Shown one piece after another: positions 17,796-24,895 of a stretch of DNA of 53,703 nt (positions are counted from its first letter, which is position 1; every line of letters begins with the position of its first letter). The notes beneath the pieces are model-generated. The model was given only the letters and a program-made list of their open reading frames with translations, made no database searches and was not told the DNA's origin. Origin of the DNA: a virus; the IMG/VR virus record IMGVR_UViG_3300018939_000022, positions 1-53,703 of that record; one strand, 5' to 3'. The position numbers and the translations under genes were made by a program.

Positions 17796-18172
17796 GGTTC
17801 AGGTTCGGGGTCGGGCGGGAAGTGGCGCTTACCCGTCGGCAAGACAAACGCGCGATAAAACTGCTCGTCTGCCGCCGGCCGCGTTGAATCGTCCTGCACG
17901 GCGAGCAGTTGGTTGTTCCACACGCCGTCGTCTGAGTTTGTGATGAGCAGGTACGCCACCTCGGCGAGGCCATCGGCGAGGCCAGCGATCTCGATGTACG
18001 CGCCGGGGGCGACCCGGTTGGCGTGCGGCGGGCCGAAACCCGACGCCAGCGTGTCAATGATCGTCTTGTCGGATTTCAGGAGGTGTAGCCGCGCGTCCTC
18101 ACCTAACAGCACCTTCCGTTCGGCGTCGAAGCCGCGCGCGTAAGCCTTCGAGATTTGCGCTACCGCACTCAA
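17792..18172 (-). CDS. Putative head closure protein (126 aa)
   Basis: Starts with TTG overlapping the previous stop (TTGA), giving coupled translation. Beta-rich centre (HANRVAPGAYIEIAGLAD, AYLLITNSDDGVW) and a proline-rich tail. Position after the connector and before the gp10-like gene suggests a head-closure (stopper) role; no clear motif. Confidence 0.5.
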   Translation of the reverse strand: MSAVAQISKAYARGFDAERKVLLGEDARLHLLKSDKTIIDTLASGFGPPHANRVAPGAYIEIAGLADGLAEVAYLLITNSDDGVWNNQLLAVQDDSTRPAADEQFYRAFVLPTGKRHFPPDPEPEP

Positions 18173-18516
18173 AAGTAAGTCACCGCCGGCACGCTGTAAG
18201 ACCCGCGCGCGTCGCCGACGACTTCCGCGCCAACCGCCCCGGTCAGGCCGTAGCGGGTGCGGACGCGGTAGCGGACTTCGGCGCGCAGATCGGAGGCTTT
18301 CATCTTCACCTTGCCGTCAAGGTCGGCGTGGTTGCCCCGCACGTCCGCGTTCCATTCCTCAATGTCCGCGAGCGTGGCCGCCCACTTCGCGTCTGCCTCC
18401 CCTTGCGTCGCCCCGCCCGAAATCAGCCCGGCGACGAGGGAATAGGAGTTCTCCCCCATCACCTCGCGGGCGAGTTCGATCTGGGCCGGGGTCAGCGTCT
18501 GTGTGGGCGTGGGCAC
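18169..18516 (-). CDS. Head-tail connector protein (gp6-like, 115 aa)
   Basis: Helical N-terminus (LTPAQIELAREVMGENSYSLVAGLI) followed by a short beta part ending VRYRVRTRYG...VTYF, the pattern of phage head-tail adaptors. GTG start with AAGGGG. Second gene after the major capsid protein, as expected for the adaptor. Confidence 0.55.
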   Translation of the reverse strand: MPTPTQTLTPAQIELAREVMGENSYSLVAGLISGGATQGEADAKWAATLADIEEWNADVRGNHADLDGKVKMKASDLRAEVRYRVRTRYGLTGAVGAEVVGDARGSYSVPAVTYF

Positions 18517-18519
18517 GGG

Positions 18520-18813
18520 CTACCCCTTCACTTCTGCCTTCTTTGCGGCCTTCTTCGTCGCGCTGTTGTTCGCCTCTTCGTGGGCCTCGCCAGCCGCCTC
18601 GAACTCCCCTTCCCGGCCCTTAGCCCCGTAGGGGGCGACGCCGAAGCCGGTGATTGCCCCGCGCTCCGCGAGGCGGTCGCGCTGCGCCTTCGGCAGCTTC
18701 GAGACCTCGTCCTCGTCCGTCAGCGTGCGGGGCCGCCCCGTGATCCGGCCCTGTTCGTTTCGGACGGCGGGGACTCGCACCCCGCGCGTTACTTCTCTAG
18801 GGTCTTTCGGCAT
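18520..18813 (-). CDS. Small basic hypothetical protein next to capsid (97 aa)
   Basis: Strong GGGAGGAG Shine-Dalgarno. Highly charged, probably largely disordered, with a lysine-rich tail (ATKKAAKKAEVKG). It may be a head-completion or DNA-packaging accessory; no family recognised. Confidence 0.55.
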   Translation of the reverse strand: MPKDPREVTRGVRVPAVRNEQGRITGRPRTLTDEDEVSKLPKAQRDRLAERGAITGFGVAPYGAKGREGEFEAAGEAHEEANNSATKKAAKKAEVKG

Positions 18814-18824
18814 GACTCCTCCCG

Positions 18825-19874
18825 TTACACGCCTGCGTCAATGACCCAAACCCGCTGCTCGTCGGGGATGGGCATGGCGTTCAGTTGCGCCTCGATCCGA
18901 AGCTCGCGGCCCGTGATCTCCTCGTCGTAGAAGACCGTCACGCCCCGCGTGTCGATGCCGGCCTGCGGGAACTGGCGAACCAAGTCGTAGGCGCGCAGCA
19001 CGGGGACGAAGGCCGATGAGCCGATCCGGTTGTCCGCAGGCACGAAGGCGACGTTGCCGGCCTCAAACACCTTCGTCGAAGAGGTGGCCGTGCCGCCGTC
19101 CGTCGGCAGATCGACCGTGTCCTCGATGACGATGAACTCGAAGGGCGCACCGAGGTCGTCCTGCACGCGCTCGGCCAACTGCGCCCGCGTCATCTGCACG
19201 CCGTTGGCGAGGTCGGGCGCGTCGGCTTGGATCGCGCGCAGCGTGGCGAGGCGCAGCGCGACGCCGCGGCCCGCGCCGACCGCTTCGAGGCCGTCCTCGT
19301 ACCACGCGACCAGCTCGTCGTAGGCATTCACCCCGGCGTCGTCCCAGGCGGTCAAGGCCGTCGTGATGCGCGACGAGTCGATGCCGAACGAGGCGGCGAA
19401 GGTCTCGCCCGTCTGCGGGTGGCGCTGGGTGATTGAGCCGTTCAGCCACGCCTCGAACATGTCGAGTTCCAGCCGTCGGTAGTCCCCCAAGGCCATCTGA
19501 TCGACGCGAGAGGGGATGTCAACGGCCATCTCGCCCGCGACCAAAGCCTGATCGCCGTTGAAGCGCATCATCAGCTTCTGCATCTCCTCCTCGCCGATCA
19601 GGTCGTACATCTCAATCGGCACGATCTTGATCTGCCGGCGGGGCGGGATGCGCTTCGGGAGCAGTCGGCCGCGCTGGTTCCACTCGCGGCGGTCAGCCAC
19701 GGGGCGGAAGTCGAGCGTCGTCACGTCGTCCAAGGTCGTCGAGTTCACGTCCCGGCGGGGCATGAACCCGTTCCAGTAGAGCCGCCCCTGATCGGTGACG
19801 CTCTGCGCCTGAGCGCGCACCGTCAGCACGGCCGGGGACAGGTCTTCGATCTCCTCAATCCATGTCTTCGGCAT
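18825..19874 (-). CDS. Major capsid protein (lambda gpE-type)
   Basis: A 349-residue protein with strong Shine-Dalgarno, directly after the decoration gene and before the connector block. Features of the gpE-like HK97-fold family: RRDVNSTTLDD... N-terminal part, IPPRRQIKIVPIEMYDLI, a long spine helix around DYRRLELDMFEAWLNGSI, and a C-terminal P-domain with DEEITGRELRIEAQLNAMPIPDEQR. Mature-protein cleavage is not evident. Confidence 0.88.
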   Translation of the reverse strand: MPKTWIEEIEDLSPAVLTVRAQAQSVTDQGRLYWNGFMPRRDVNSTTLDDVTTLDFRPVADRREWNQRGRLLPKRIPPRRQIKIVPIEMYDLIGEEEMQKLMMRFNGDQALVAGEMAVDIPSRVDQMALGDYRRLELDMFEAWLNGSITQRHPQTGETFAASFGIDSSRITTALTAWDDAGVNAYDELVAWYEDGLEAVGAGRGVALRLATLRAIQADAPDLANGVQMTRAQLAERVQDDLGAPFEFIVIEDTVDLPTDGGTATSSTKVFEAGNVAFVPADNRIGSSAFVPVLRAYDLVRQFPQAGIDTRGVTVFYDEEITGRELRIEAQLNAMPIPDEQRVWVIDAGV

Positions 19875-19899
19875 GGCCTTATCTCCTCGGTAGCCCGGC

Positions 19900-20307
19900 C
19901 TAGGTGCGGGTCAGGTGAATCTTCGAACCGGCTGCGTCGAAGGCGTCGATCTCGTCGGCCGTCAGAGGGCGCCCCAGGTTGTCCTCGATCACGTCGCGGT
20001 GCGCCGTCCCGATTGTCCCGACCGTGACGGGGAACGTGCCGGCGTTGGCGGCGAGCGAATCGTTGGTCGGGCCGTCGGCGACAATCTTGACGGCCTCCAG
20101 GTTGACGCCGTAGAGCACGTCCCCCGCGCCCACCGTGTCGCCCGTCTTCTGGAAGGGCACGCCCGGCTTGAGCCGGCCGTCGGCGTCCACCTCGCCCGTG
20201 GTCAGATCGGAGATGTCCACGAAGACAACGTCCGTGGCGAGGACTTCCAGCATCGGGTAGCCGTACTGCGTGTCCTCCGCCTGCAACTCCGTGATTTGGA
20301 TCGGCAT
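19900..20307 (-). CDS. Capsid decoration protein (gpD-like)
   Basis: A 135-residue acidic protein with strong GAGGAG Shine-Dalgarno immediately before the major capsid gene. The centre (GRLKPGVPFQKTGDTVGAGDVLYGVNLEAVKI) follows the pattern of lambda gpD-like head stabilising proteins. It probably binds the capsid surface after expansion. Confidence 0.75.
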   Translation of the reverse strand: MPIQITELQAEDTQYGYPMLEVLATDVVFVDISDLTTGEVDADGRLKPGVPFQKTGDTVGAGDVLYGVNLEAVKIVADGPTNDSLAANAGTFPVTVGTIGTAHRDVIEDNLGRPLTADEIDAFDAAGSKIHLTRT

Positions 20308-20325
20308 CGGTCTCTACTCCTCTTT

Positions 20326-21060
20326 TCAGGCCGCGGCCTGTCGCTTGAAGACGGGGTTCATGTCGTCAGCCTGCTTGCCCTGATCGGCCTTCGCCGCTTC
20401 GCGCGTGCGCTTGAAAACGTCAGCCGGAGGCGCACCGCCCCCCGGCGTCGAACCCGGAACCCTCACCCCGCCCCGCTGCTCCGACGAGAGCGCCGGCAGC
20501 AGATCGGACAGCTCCGGCGTGGACTTCACCACATCCGCGAAGGGCCGCTCGACAAAGCTGTTGTCGCCCTGTTTAACCTTGGCGACGACCTCTTTCTTCC
20601 CGTCTTTGCCGTCGCGGACTTCAAGGGTCGAGAAGTCGTAAACTTTGGTCGCCAGCCGGGCGGTCTTTTCCTTGTCCCACCCCATCACCGCGCCGACCGA
20701 GTGCGCGTGCGCGGCGGCCTCTGCCGCTTCGGCCGTGGTCTTGTAGTTGTCGCGCTCGGTCTTCAAGGTGTTGAAGTCTTCGGGCTTCGTGATGCCCGCC
20801 GCCTTGACCGCCACGGCGAGATCGTGATCTGCCTTGGGGACGGCGACGTGGCCGTGCGGGATGACCTTGGCGGCGGCGAGCGCGCCCTTCGCCTCGTCAC
20901 GCTCCCGCTCTGCGGTCTGCTTCTCCGTGACGAGCTGGCGGTTGTTCGAGAGGACGGGATGATCGTCCGAGAGTTCGGGGACGTAGCGGCCCCCGACGAG
21001 TTTGTAGTGCTCGCGCAGTGCCTCCGGCACGTCGTCGAGCTTGTCGTAGATTTTCAGCAT
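20326..21060 (-). CDS. Putative capsid scaffolding protein (244 aa)
   Basis: Start set at ATG 21060 (MLKIYDKLDDVP) with GGAG at 6 bases; the longer frame to 21162 runs through a terminator hairpin. A long charged helix at residues about 40-130 (ERERDEAKGALAAAK, KTERDNYKTTAEAAEAAAHA) fits a scaffold. Residues near 200 carry GGVRVPGSTP, the same ten residues as in the winged-helix protein at 22131-22733. The C-terminus (NPVFKRQAAA) is basic. It lies between the portal and capsid blocks, the usual scaffold position. Role inferred from position and composition. Confidence 0.7.
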   Translation of the reverse strand: MLKIYDKLDDVPEALREHYKLVGGRYVPELSDDHPVLSNNRQLVTEKQTAERERDEAKGALAAAKVIPHGHVAVPKADHDLAVAVKAAGITKPEDFNTLKTERDNYKTTAEAAEAAAHAHSVGAVMGWDKEKTARLATKVYDFSTLEVRDGKDGKKEVVAKVKQGDNSFVERPFADVVKSTPELSDLLPALSSEQRGGVRVPGSTPGGGAPPADVFKRTREAAKADQGKQADDMNPVFKRQAAA

Positions 21061-21106
21061 CGGTCTCCGCCTGTTGCTGCTCCCGCGCTCCGGCGAGGTT
21101 GGCTGG

Positions 21107-21141
21107 AAAAAGAAAAAGCCCGCGCTCGAAAGCGACGGGCT
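21107..21141 (-). terminator. Rho-independent terminator upstream of the scaffold gene
   Basis: On the minus strand an AGCCCG...CGGGCT stem with a 4-bp inner CGCT/AGCG stem and a tight loop is followed by TTTTTCTTTTT. It ends the transcript of the sigma-like and small genes just before the capsid block, implying a separate promoter between 21060 and 21107 or partial readthrough. Confidence 0.7.
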
Positions 21142-21189
21142 GTAAGGCCAAGTCACTAACAAACGCGGGCGGGATGTGAATCCAAACCC

Positions 21190-21393
21190 TTATGCTTTTA
21201 TCAAATCACAGAGGTCGTCGAGTTCGTCTTGCAGGGTGTTGAACCGACGGCGCAGATCAAGGATGCGCGCCTTGACTTCCGGCGGAATGTTAGCACACTT
21301 TTCGCGGTCTGCGGGCGTGCCAGGGAATTTTTTTTCGCCCGCCTTGACCACCCTAATCGGCTGTCGGTGTGCGCTCACGGCTTCACAGAACAT
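21190..21393 (-). CDS. Small hypothetical protein (67 aa)
   Basis: Basic first half and a helical C-terminus (VKARILDLRRRFNTLQDELDDLCDLIKA) with heptad spacing, probably a short coiled coil. Overlaps the previous gene by 11 bases. Function unknown. Confidence 0.5.
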   Translation of the reverse strand: MFCEAVSAHRQPIRVVKAGEKKFPGTPADREKCANIPPEVKARILDLRRRFNTLQDELDDLCDLIKA

Positions 21394-21574
21394 CCTTCGA
21401 GGGTTCGGGTACGATCTCTAAACCGATGCCCTCGATCTCGATCTTGGCGGTAGTCAACGATTCTTCCTGATTAAACGTCCACTCGATTGACAACACGCCC
21501 TCCACCTCGCCGCCCCCGTCCGCGACGAGTTTCGTACCCTTGCGCGTGCCGTCAGAGATGATCTGAAGTTTCAC
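21383..21574 (-). CDS. Small beta-rich hypothetical protein (63 aa)
   Basis: GTG 21574 is preceded by GAGGGGG at 8 bases and follows the sigma-like gene directly. The body (LQIISDGTRKGTKLV, VLSIEWTFNQEESLTTAKIEIEGIGLEIV) is a pattern of strands seen in small phage proteins of unknown role. Confidence 0.55.
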   Translation of the reverse strand: MKLQIISDGTRKGTKLVADGGGEVEGVLSIEWTFNQEESLTTAKIEIEGIGLEIVPEPSKDVL

Positions 21575-21575
21575 G

Positions 21576-21845
21576 CTATCGCCCCCTCGCCCCCTCGCCC
21601 GTGCGGTCGTCAACCGGGGGCGGCGGCACTACCCTCACCGCTTCCCCCTCCTTCGCGATCCTCTTCAGTTCGGCAGATTTAAGGGGATCAACCCACTTCT
21701 CTCTAGCACGGTCGGGATACAAGTAGATGAATCGGATGATTCTCAACGTGCGCTTTTCTATTTGCCGCGCGCGTTCTCTTGAAACGCCAAGAACCTCTCC
21801 GACTTCGCGCAGGGTTTTACCGCCCATGCGCAGTGAATAAACCAC
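21576..21845 (-). CDS. Mini-protein with sigma-70 region 4-like helix-turn-helix
   Basis: Residues about 7-40 (MGGKTLREVGEVLGVSRERARQIEKRTLR) match sigma-70 region 4.2, which recognises the -35 element. Regions 1-3 and the rest of a sigma factor are missing. The remaining 50 residues are charged with a PPPP segment. Starts GTG 21845 or ATG 21827; neither has a well-placed Shine-Dalgarno. It precedes the capsid block in the late operon, so a role in late transcription is plausible but not shown. A small ParB- or Xre-like regulator is less likely given the RERARQIE motif. Confidence 0.75.
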   Translation of the reverse strand: MVYSLRMGGKTLREVGEVLGVSRERARQIEKRTLRIIRFIYLYPDRAREKWVDPLKSAELKRIAKEGEAVRVVPPPPVDDRTGEGARGR

Positions 21846-21855
21846 TCGTAGCGGC

Positions 21856-21908
21856 TTTGCCTCATAAGCCCTTTTTGCCTCATAAGTCGGCGGGCTGCCT
21901 CAAAAGTC
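21856..21908. repeat. Three imperfect direct repeats upstream of the sigma-like gene
   Basis: TGCCTCATAAG occurs at about 21858 and 21876 and as TGCCTCAAAAG at about 21896, spaced 18 and 20 bp. The minus-strand form is CTTATGAGGCA. They lie just upstream of the sigma-like start, so they could be binding sites, or a duplicated ribosome binding region since each contains GAGG. Confidence 0.45.
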
Positions 21909-22104
21909 ACGCCGCAGCCTTTCCGCTTCGTCGCCTCTTAGGTTCAGGGAAAGGCACTCCGCTATCCCTGAAATGCTCGAAAGAGCGGACGGACTTTTTG
22001 AGCGCGGCGATCTGCCTCTTGGCTTCCGCGATAGCCTCATCCCACTTGCTTAAATTTTTTTCCCCCGATTTGCTTAAAGTTGTGGACGCAGTTGTATTTT
22101 TCAT
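21907..22104 (-). CDS. Small coiled-coil hypothetical protein (65 aa)
   Basis: Strong Shine-Dalgarno (AGGAG, 6 bases). A central helix (SKWDEAIAEAKRQIAALKKSV) and basic tail (KRRRSGKAAA). Its start is only 26 bp from the divergent start at 22131, so the two ribosome binding sites occupy the whole gap and at least one promoter must overlap coding sequence. Confidence 0.6.
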   Translation of the reverse strand: MKNTTASTTLSKSGEKNLSKWDEAIAEAKRQIAALKKSVRSFEHFRDSGVPFPEPKRRRSGKAAA

Positions 22105-22130
22105 GTATGCTCCTTCCGTTGGAGGTGGTT

Positions 22131-22733
22131 ATGAGCAGCGACTACTGGAAAGAAGTTCTGACGACCGCAAAGGTAAGACTCTCCGAGTTGCGCGCGAGGC
22201 GCGACGAACTCGACGCGGAGCGTGAGGAAGTCAACCTCGAAATAGTGCAGTTGGAGCAGGTCGTGACGAACCTCTCGCCGCTGGTGGCTGAGCGCGCGCA
22301 AAGCCCGCTGATCTACAGCCTCATGTCCCCGCTTCCTACGAACCTCGCCGATGCCTGCCGTGAAGTTCTCAGGCAAGTCAAAAAGTACATGACCCCGATT
22401 GAGATTCGGAACACGCTTGCCGCAAGCGGGTATGACCTTAGCCAGCACAACAACCCGCTCGCGAGCATCCACGGCATTCTTAAGCGGTTGGCGGAGAGCG
22501 GCGAGGTCGAGGCACTCACACACGATCTCAAAGGTACTATGTATAGCTGGAAGAGTACGGGCGGCGTTCGCGTCCCCGGCTCGACCCCCAGTTCGGGTAC
22601 GCCCTACGACTTGCTGCCGCAGCGTCCCGCGAAGCCCGGACACCGCGCAGACCCGCCTCCCGCCGAAGGGCGAGGGCCTCTGAGGCGTCTGCCGCTGCCG
22701 CCTAAAGATAAAGAGGGGAAGAAAAGGGAATGA
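22131..22733 (+). CDS. Coiled-coil plus winged-helix (HARE-type HTH) protein
   Basis: A 200-residue rightward gene with GGAGG upstream. Residues about 15-50 form a coiled coil (LRARRDELDAEREEVNLEIVQLEQ). Residues about 72-130 form a winged helix with the HARE-HTH style core YMTPIEIRNTLAASGYDLSQ and ILKRLAESGEVEAL. The tail is proline-rich and basic and begins with GGVRVPGSTP, identical to a segment of the putative scaffold protein. Opposite to the late operon and part of an island with the tRNA and SWIM gene. Probably a DNA-binding regulator; target unknown. Confidence 0.75.
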   Translation: MSSDYWKEVLTTAKVRLSELRARRDELDAEREEVNLEIVQLEQVVTNLSPLVAERAQSPLIYSLMSPLPTNLADACREVLRQVKKYMTPIEIRNTLAASGYDLSQHNNPLASIHGILKRLAESGEVEALTHDLKGTMYSWKSTGGVRVPGSTPSSGTPYDLLPQRPAKPGHRADPPPAEGRGPLRRLPLPPKDKEGKKRE

Positions 22734-22749
22734 TGAGGAATTAGTTAAC

Positions 22750-22843
22750 GGGGGTCTGGGTGAGTGGTTTAAACCACTGGTCTGAGAAGCCAGCGACGGT
22801 GCTACCACACCGTCCGTCCGTTCAAATCGGACGACCCCCGCCA
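22750..22843 (+). tRNA. tRNA with GAG (Leu) anticodon on a serine-type body
   Basis: A complete 94-nt class II tRNA including encoded CCA. Perfect 7-bp acceptor (GGGGGTC/GACCCCC), D stem GGT/ACC, anticodon stem CTGGT/GCCAG, loop CTGAGAA with anticodon GAG, 6-bp variable stem ACGGTG/CACCGT, T stem GTCCG/CGGAC and T loop TTCAAAT. The anticodon reads Leu CUC, but the body has serine features: discriminator G73, G15-C48, A37, and D loop GAGTGGTTTAA. Leucine tRNAs normally have A73, A15-U48 and G37. By anticodon it is tRNA-Leu, by identity elements tRNA-Ser. Confidence 0.85.
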
Positions 22844-22851
22844 ACTTAGCA

Positions 22852-22883
22852 GCCACGGCGGAAGCGGTAACTTCCGCCGTGGC
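22852..22883 (+). terminator. Strong hairpin just after the tRNA
   Basis: A perfect 13-bp stem (GCCACGGCGGAAG and its complement) with a 6-base loop starts 8 bases after the CCA end. There is no following T run, so it is either a factor-assisted terminator or an RNA processing/stability element of the tRNA precursor. Confidence 0.5.
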
Positions 22884-22970
22884 ATTCAACCACACAGCCG
22901 AAGCTATGCGGCCTAAGCATCCGAAATTATAGCTTGACGCTGTGTGTTCACCAAGTGAGGAACACACGCC

Positions 22971-23225
22971 ATGTCCATCCGCGAACAGAAGGCCCGCCAG
23001 ATCATCGAGCGCGCCAACATCACCCGCAACGGCAACCTCTGGCTTGTCCCTTCCCAGTCGGGACGCGGACGCTACAAAGTTGACGCTGAGAAGCGAAGCT
23101 GCTCCTGCCCTGACTACGACTTTCGCCGCCAGCCCTGCAAGCACATCTTCGCCGTCGAGTTGATCGTCAAGCGCGGTACGATTGAAGATGTTAAATACGG
23201 AAAGACTTGGAAGCATGTTGACTAG
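22971..23225 (+). CDS. SWIM zinc-finger protein (84 aa)
   Basis: CSCPDYDFRRQPCKHIFAVE is a canonical SWIM motif (CxCxnCxH), preceded by a small strand module (LWLVPSQSGRGRYKVDAEKR). The same N-terminal module is found at the start of some SWIM-type transposases, but no catalytic domain follows here. GAGG lies 10 bases upstream, inside the loop of an 8-bp GTGTGTTC/GAACACAC hairpin that could control translation. The 3' end overlaps the portal gene tail to tail by 4 bp. Probably binds DNA or protein. Confidence 0.8.
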   Translation: MSIREQKARQIIERANITRNGNLWLVPSQSGRGRYKVDAEKRSCSCPDYDFRRQPCKHIFAVELIVKRGTIEDVKYGKTWKHVD

Positions 23226-24895
23226 GCGGCCTGCTGCGCGCCCCTCTTCTCACCCGCCGCCGAACTGTCCGGCCTTTCGGAACTGTCGGGCGCGGCCGGC
23301 GTCCCCGTAAGCTGACTCATCCTGACTCGCGCCGCTTCAATCAGTGTGTTTTCTTGATCGGTGTCCTCTACGCCCGTGGCGCGCTGCACCCGCTCTTTAG
23401 ACCAGACCCCCTTCTCCCACAGCGAGACGTACATCGTGACCTCTTCGGGCGTGACAGGCCCCGTGTCTATCCGGCAGTCGGCGTTGGCGCGCAGGGAGTC
23501 GAACCGTCCCGGCTGGCCTGAGAGCGTGGCGGCCATCGCCAGCACGGTTTCGAGCGCCCACCGGCACGCGGCGTCCACCTCGCCCTTCGTCGGGTTCAGG
23601 GAGAGGGCGAAGCCCCCGCGCGCCTGAACCCTTGAAACGCCCGTGGCCTGCGCGTCCCCCGCAATCAGCGTGTGAACCTGCTTGGACTCTTCGAGTATGT
23701 CCCGGTAGTCGGCCCGCTCGCTCCCGATGAACACGTCCACAGGCGACGGCTCACTCCGCTCGATGTAGGGCTGCTCGACGTGCTCCTTGCCTTCCCCGTC
23801 AGTCCACCTGAACCCCGTCCACGCATTGATGACGGGCGGGCCGCGCTTGATCGGGTCGGGCACGAATTTCTGTGAGCCGTCCGGTTGGGTTACGATCTTG
23901 CCGGGCAGATCGACGTTCAGGAGCGTCGTCTCGGCGAAGCCGGCGGTGTTGAGGTTGTGCCCCCTTAAGGTCTTGGCCTTGTTGAGCTGCTTGTTGCTCT
24001 GGACGATCTGCGGCGTGATGAAGGGCTTGCGCCGCATCTCGTAGATGAGCAGACGCCCGCCCAGGTCGAACGTGGCCGGCTCCGCGTCGGCCTCCCGCCG
24101 GGGCGTGGCGGAGAAAATCGACTGGTAGCTCGATTGTGGCGTGTACGGAACGGCCGGGTTGTTCTCATCCCTCAATACCTTCCAGACGGTCTCCTTCGCG
24201 TCGTTCAGGTAAGTTATCTCTGCGACTTCCTCCTCGCCGTCTTTGACCGCGAACACCCCGGCCTGGCGTCGGCTGTACGGGTCGGTCAGCACCGTGGCCT
24301 GATCGTAGGGCAGGGCCTCGACGAAGATTTTCTCTAAGGACTCTTCCAGCGGGGCGGTAGGGATCATCCCATTTTCCCCGACCTCTGCCGGCGGAATGAA
24401 GAGGCGCATCGGTGCGCGGGTCGTCTTGAGCAGCGTCTCGGTCGCGTCCTGAAAGACCTTCAGCATCCGCCGCTCGTTCCACCACACGGTCAGCGCGGCC
24501 TGCGCCTCCCGGATTAGGGCCTGCTCCTTTTCGTTCGGCTTCTCGTCCTCCGTGAGTTCGCGCCCGTCTAGGATTTCACCTTTCTTCGCCAGCGGCCTGC
24601 GGACGGTCAATGCCCACTCGATCTCGCGGCTCACCACCCCGTCGCGGTGGCCGTCCGTGATGTCGCGCACGGCGTTCTTGCTGGCGAACTCCTTTTCGAC
24701 CTTGTCGTAAGACGCCGGGTTGTTGCGGTCGCCGTCGGCCGGCTGCGGCCCCGTCCAGAATCGGCCTTTGTCGAAGTGCTCGCCGTCGTAGAAGAGGAGG
24801 TTGTCGGCCGCGCCCCACTTGTCGGCCTCTTTCTTGGCCCCCGTGACGGCCTCGGCTATCTGGCGGCGGGTCAACGTGTCGAATTGGATTCTCAT
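23222..24895 (-). CDS. Portal protein
   Basis: A 557-residue protein directly after the large terminase, its ATG overlapping the terminase stop. It has the stem and wing composition of portal proteins (alpha-helical C-terminal half with VTPEEVTMYVSLWEKGVWSKERVQR, the typical 'increase in E/Y-v' segment seen in SPP1/HK97-type portals). The dodecameric portal forms the DNA entry vertex and binds the terminase. ATG 24895 is chosen over an upstream in-frame start because of the overlap. Confidence 0.88.
   Translation of the reverse strand: MRIQFDTLTRRQIAEAVTGAKKEADKWGAADNLLFYDGEHFDKGRFWTGPQPADGDRNNPASYDKVEKEFASKNAVRDITDGHRDGVVSREIEWALTVRRPLAKKGEILDGRELTEDEKPNEKEQALIREAQAALTVWWNERRMLKVFQDATETLLKTTRAPMRLFIPPAEVGENGMIPTAPLEESLEKIFVEALPYDQATVLTDPYSRRQAGVFAVKDGEEEVAEITYLNDAKETVWKVLRDENNPAVPYTPQSSYQSIFSATPRREADAEPATFDLGGRLLIYEMRRKPFITPQIVQSNKQLNKAKTLRGHNLNTAGFAETTLLNVDLPGKIVTQPDGSQKFVPDPIKRGPPVINAWTGFRWTDGEGKEHVEQPYIERSEPSPVDVFIGSERADYRDILEESKQVHTLIAGDAQATGVSRVQARGGFALSLNPTKGEVDAACRWALETVLAMAATLSGQPGRFDSLRANADCRIDTGPVTPEEVTMYVSLWEKGVWSKERVQRATGVEDTDQENTLIEAARVRMSQLTGTPAAPDSSERPDSSAAGEKRGAQQAA

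Noticed and set aside
19915-21159. Long rightward frame opposite decoration and scaffold genes
   Set aside because: Antisense shadow of well-supported leftward genes with good ribosome sites; no motif.
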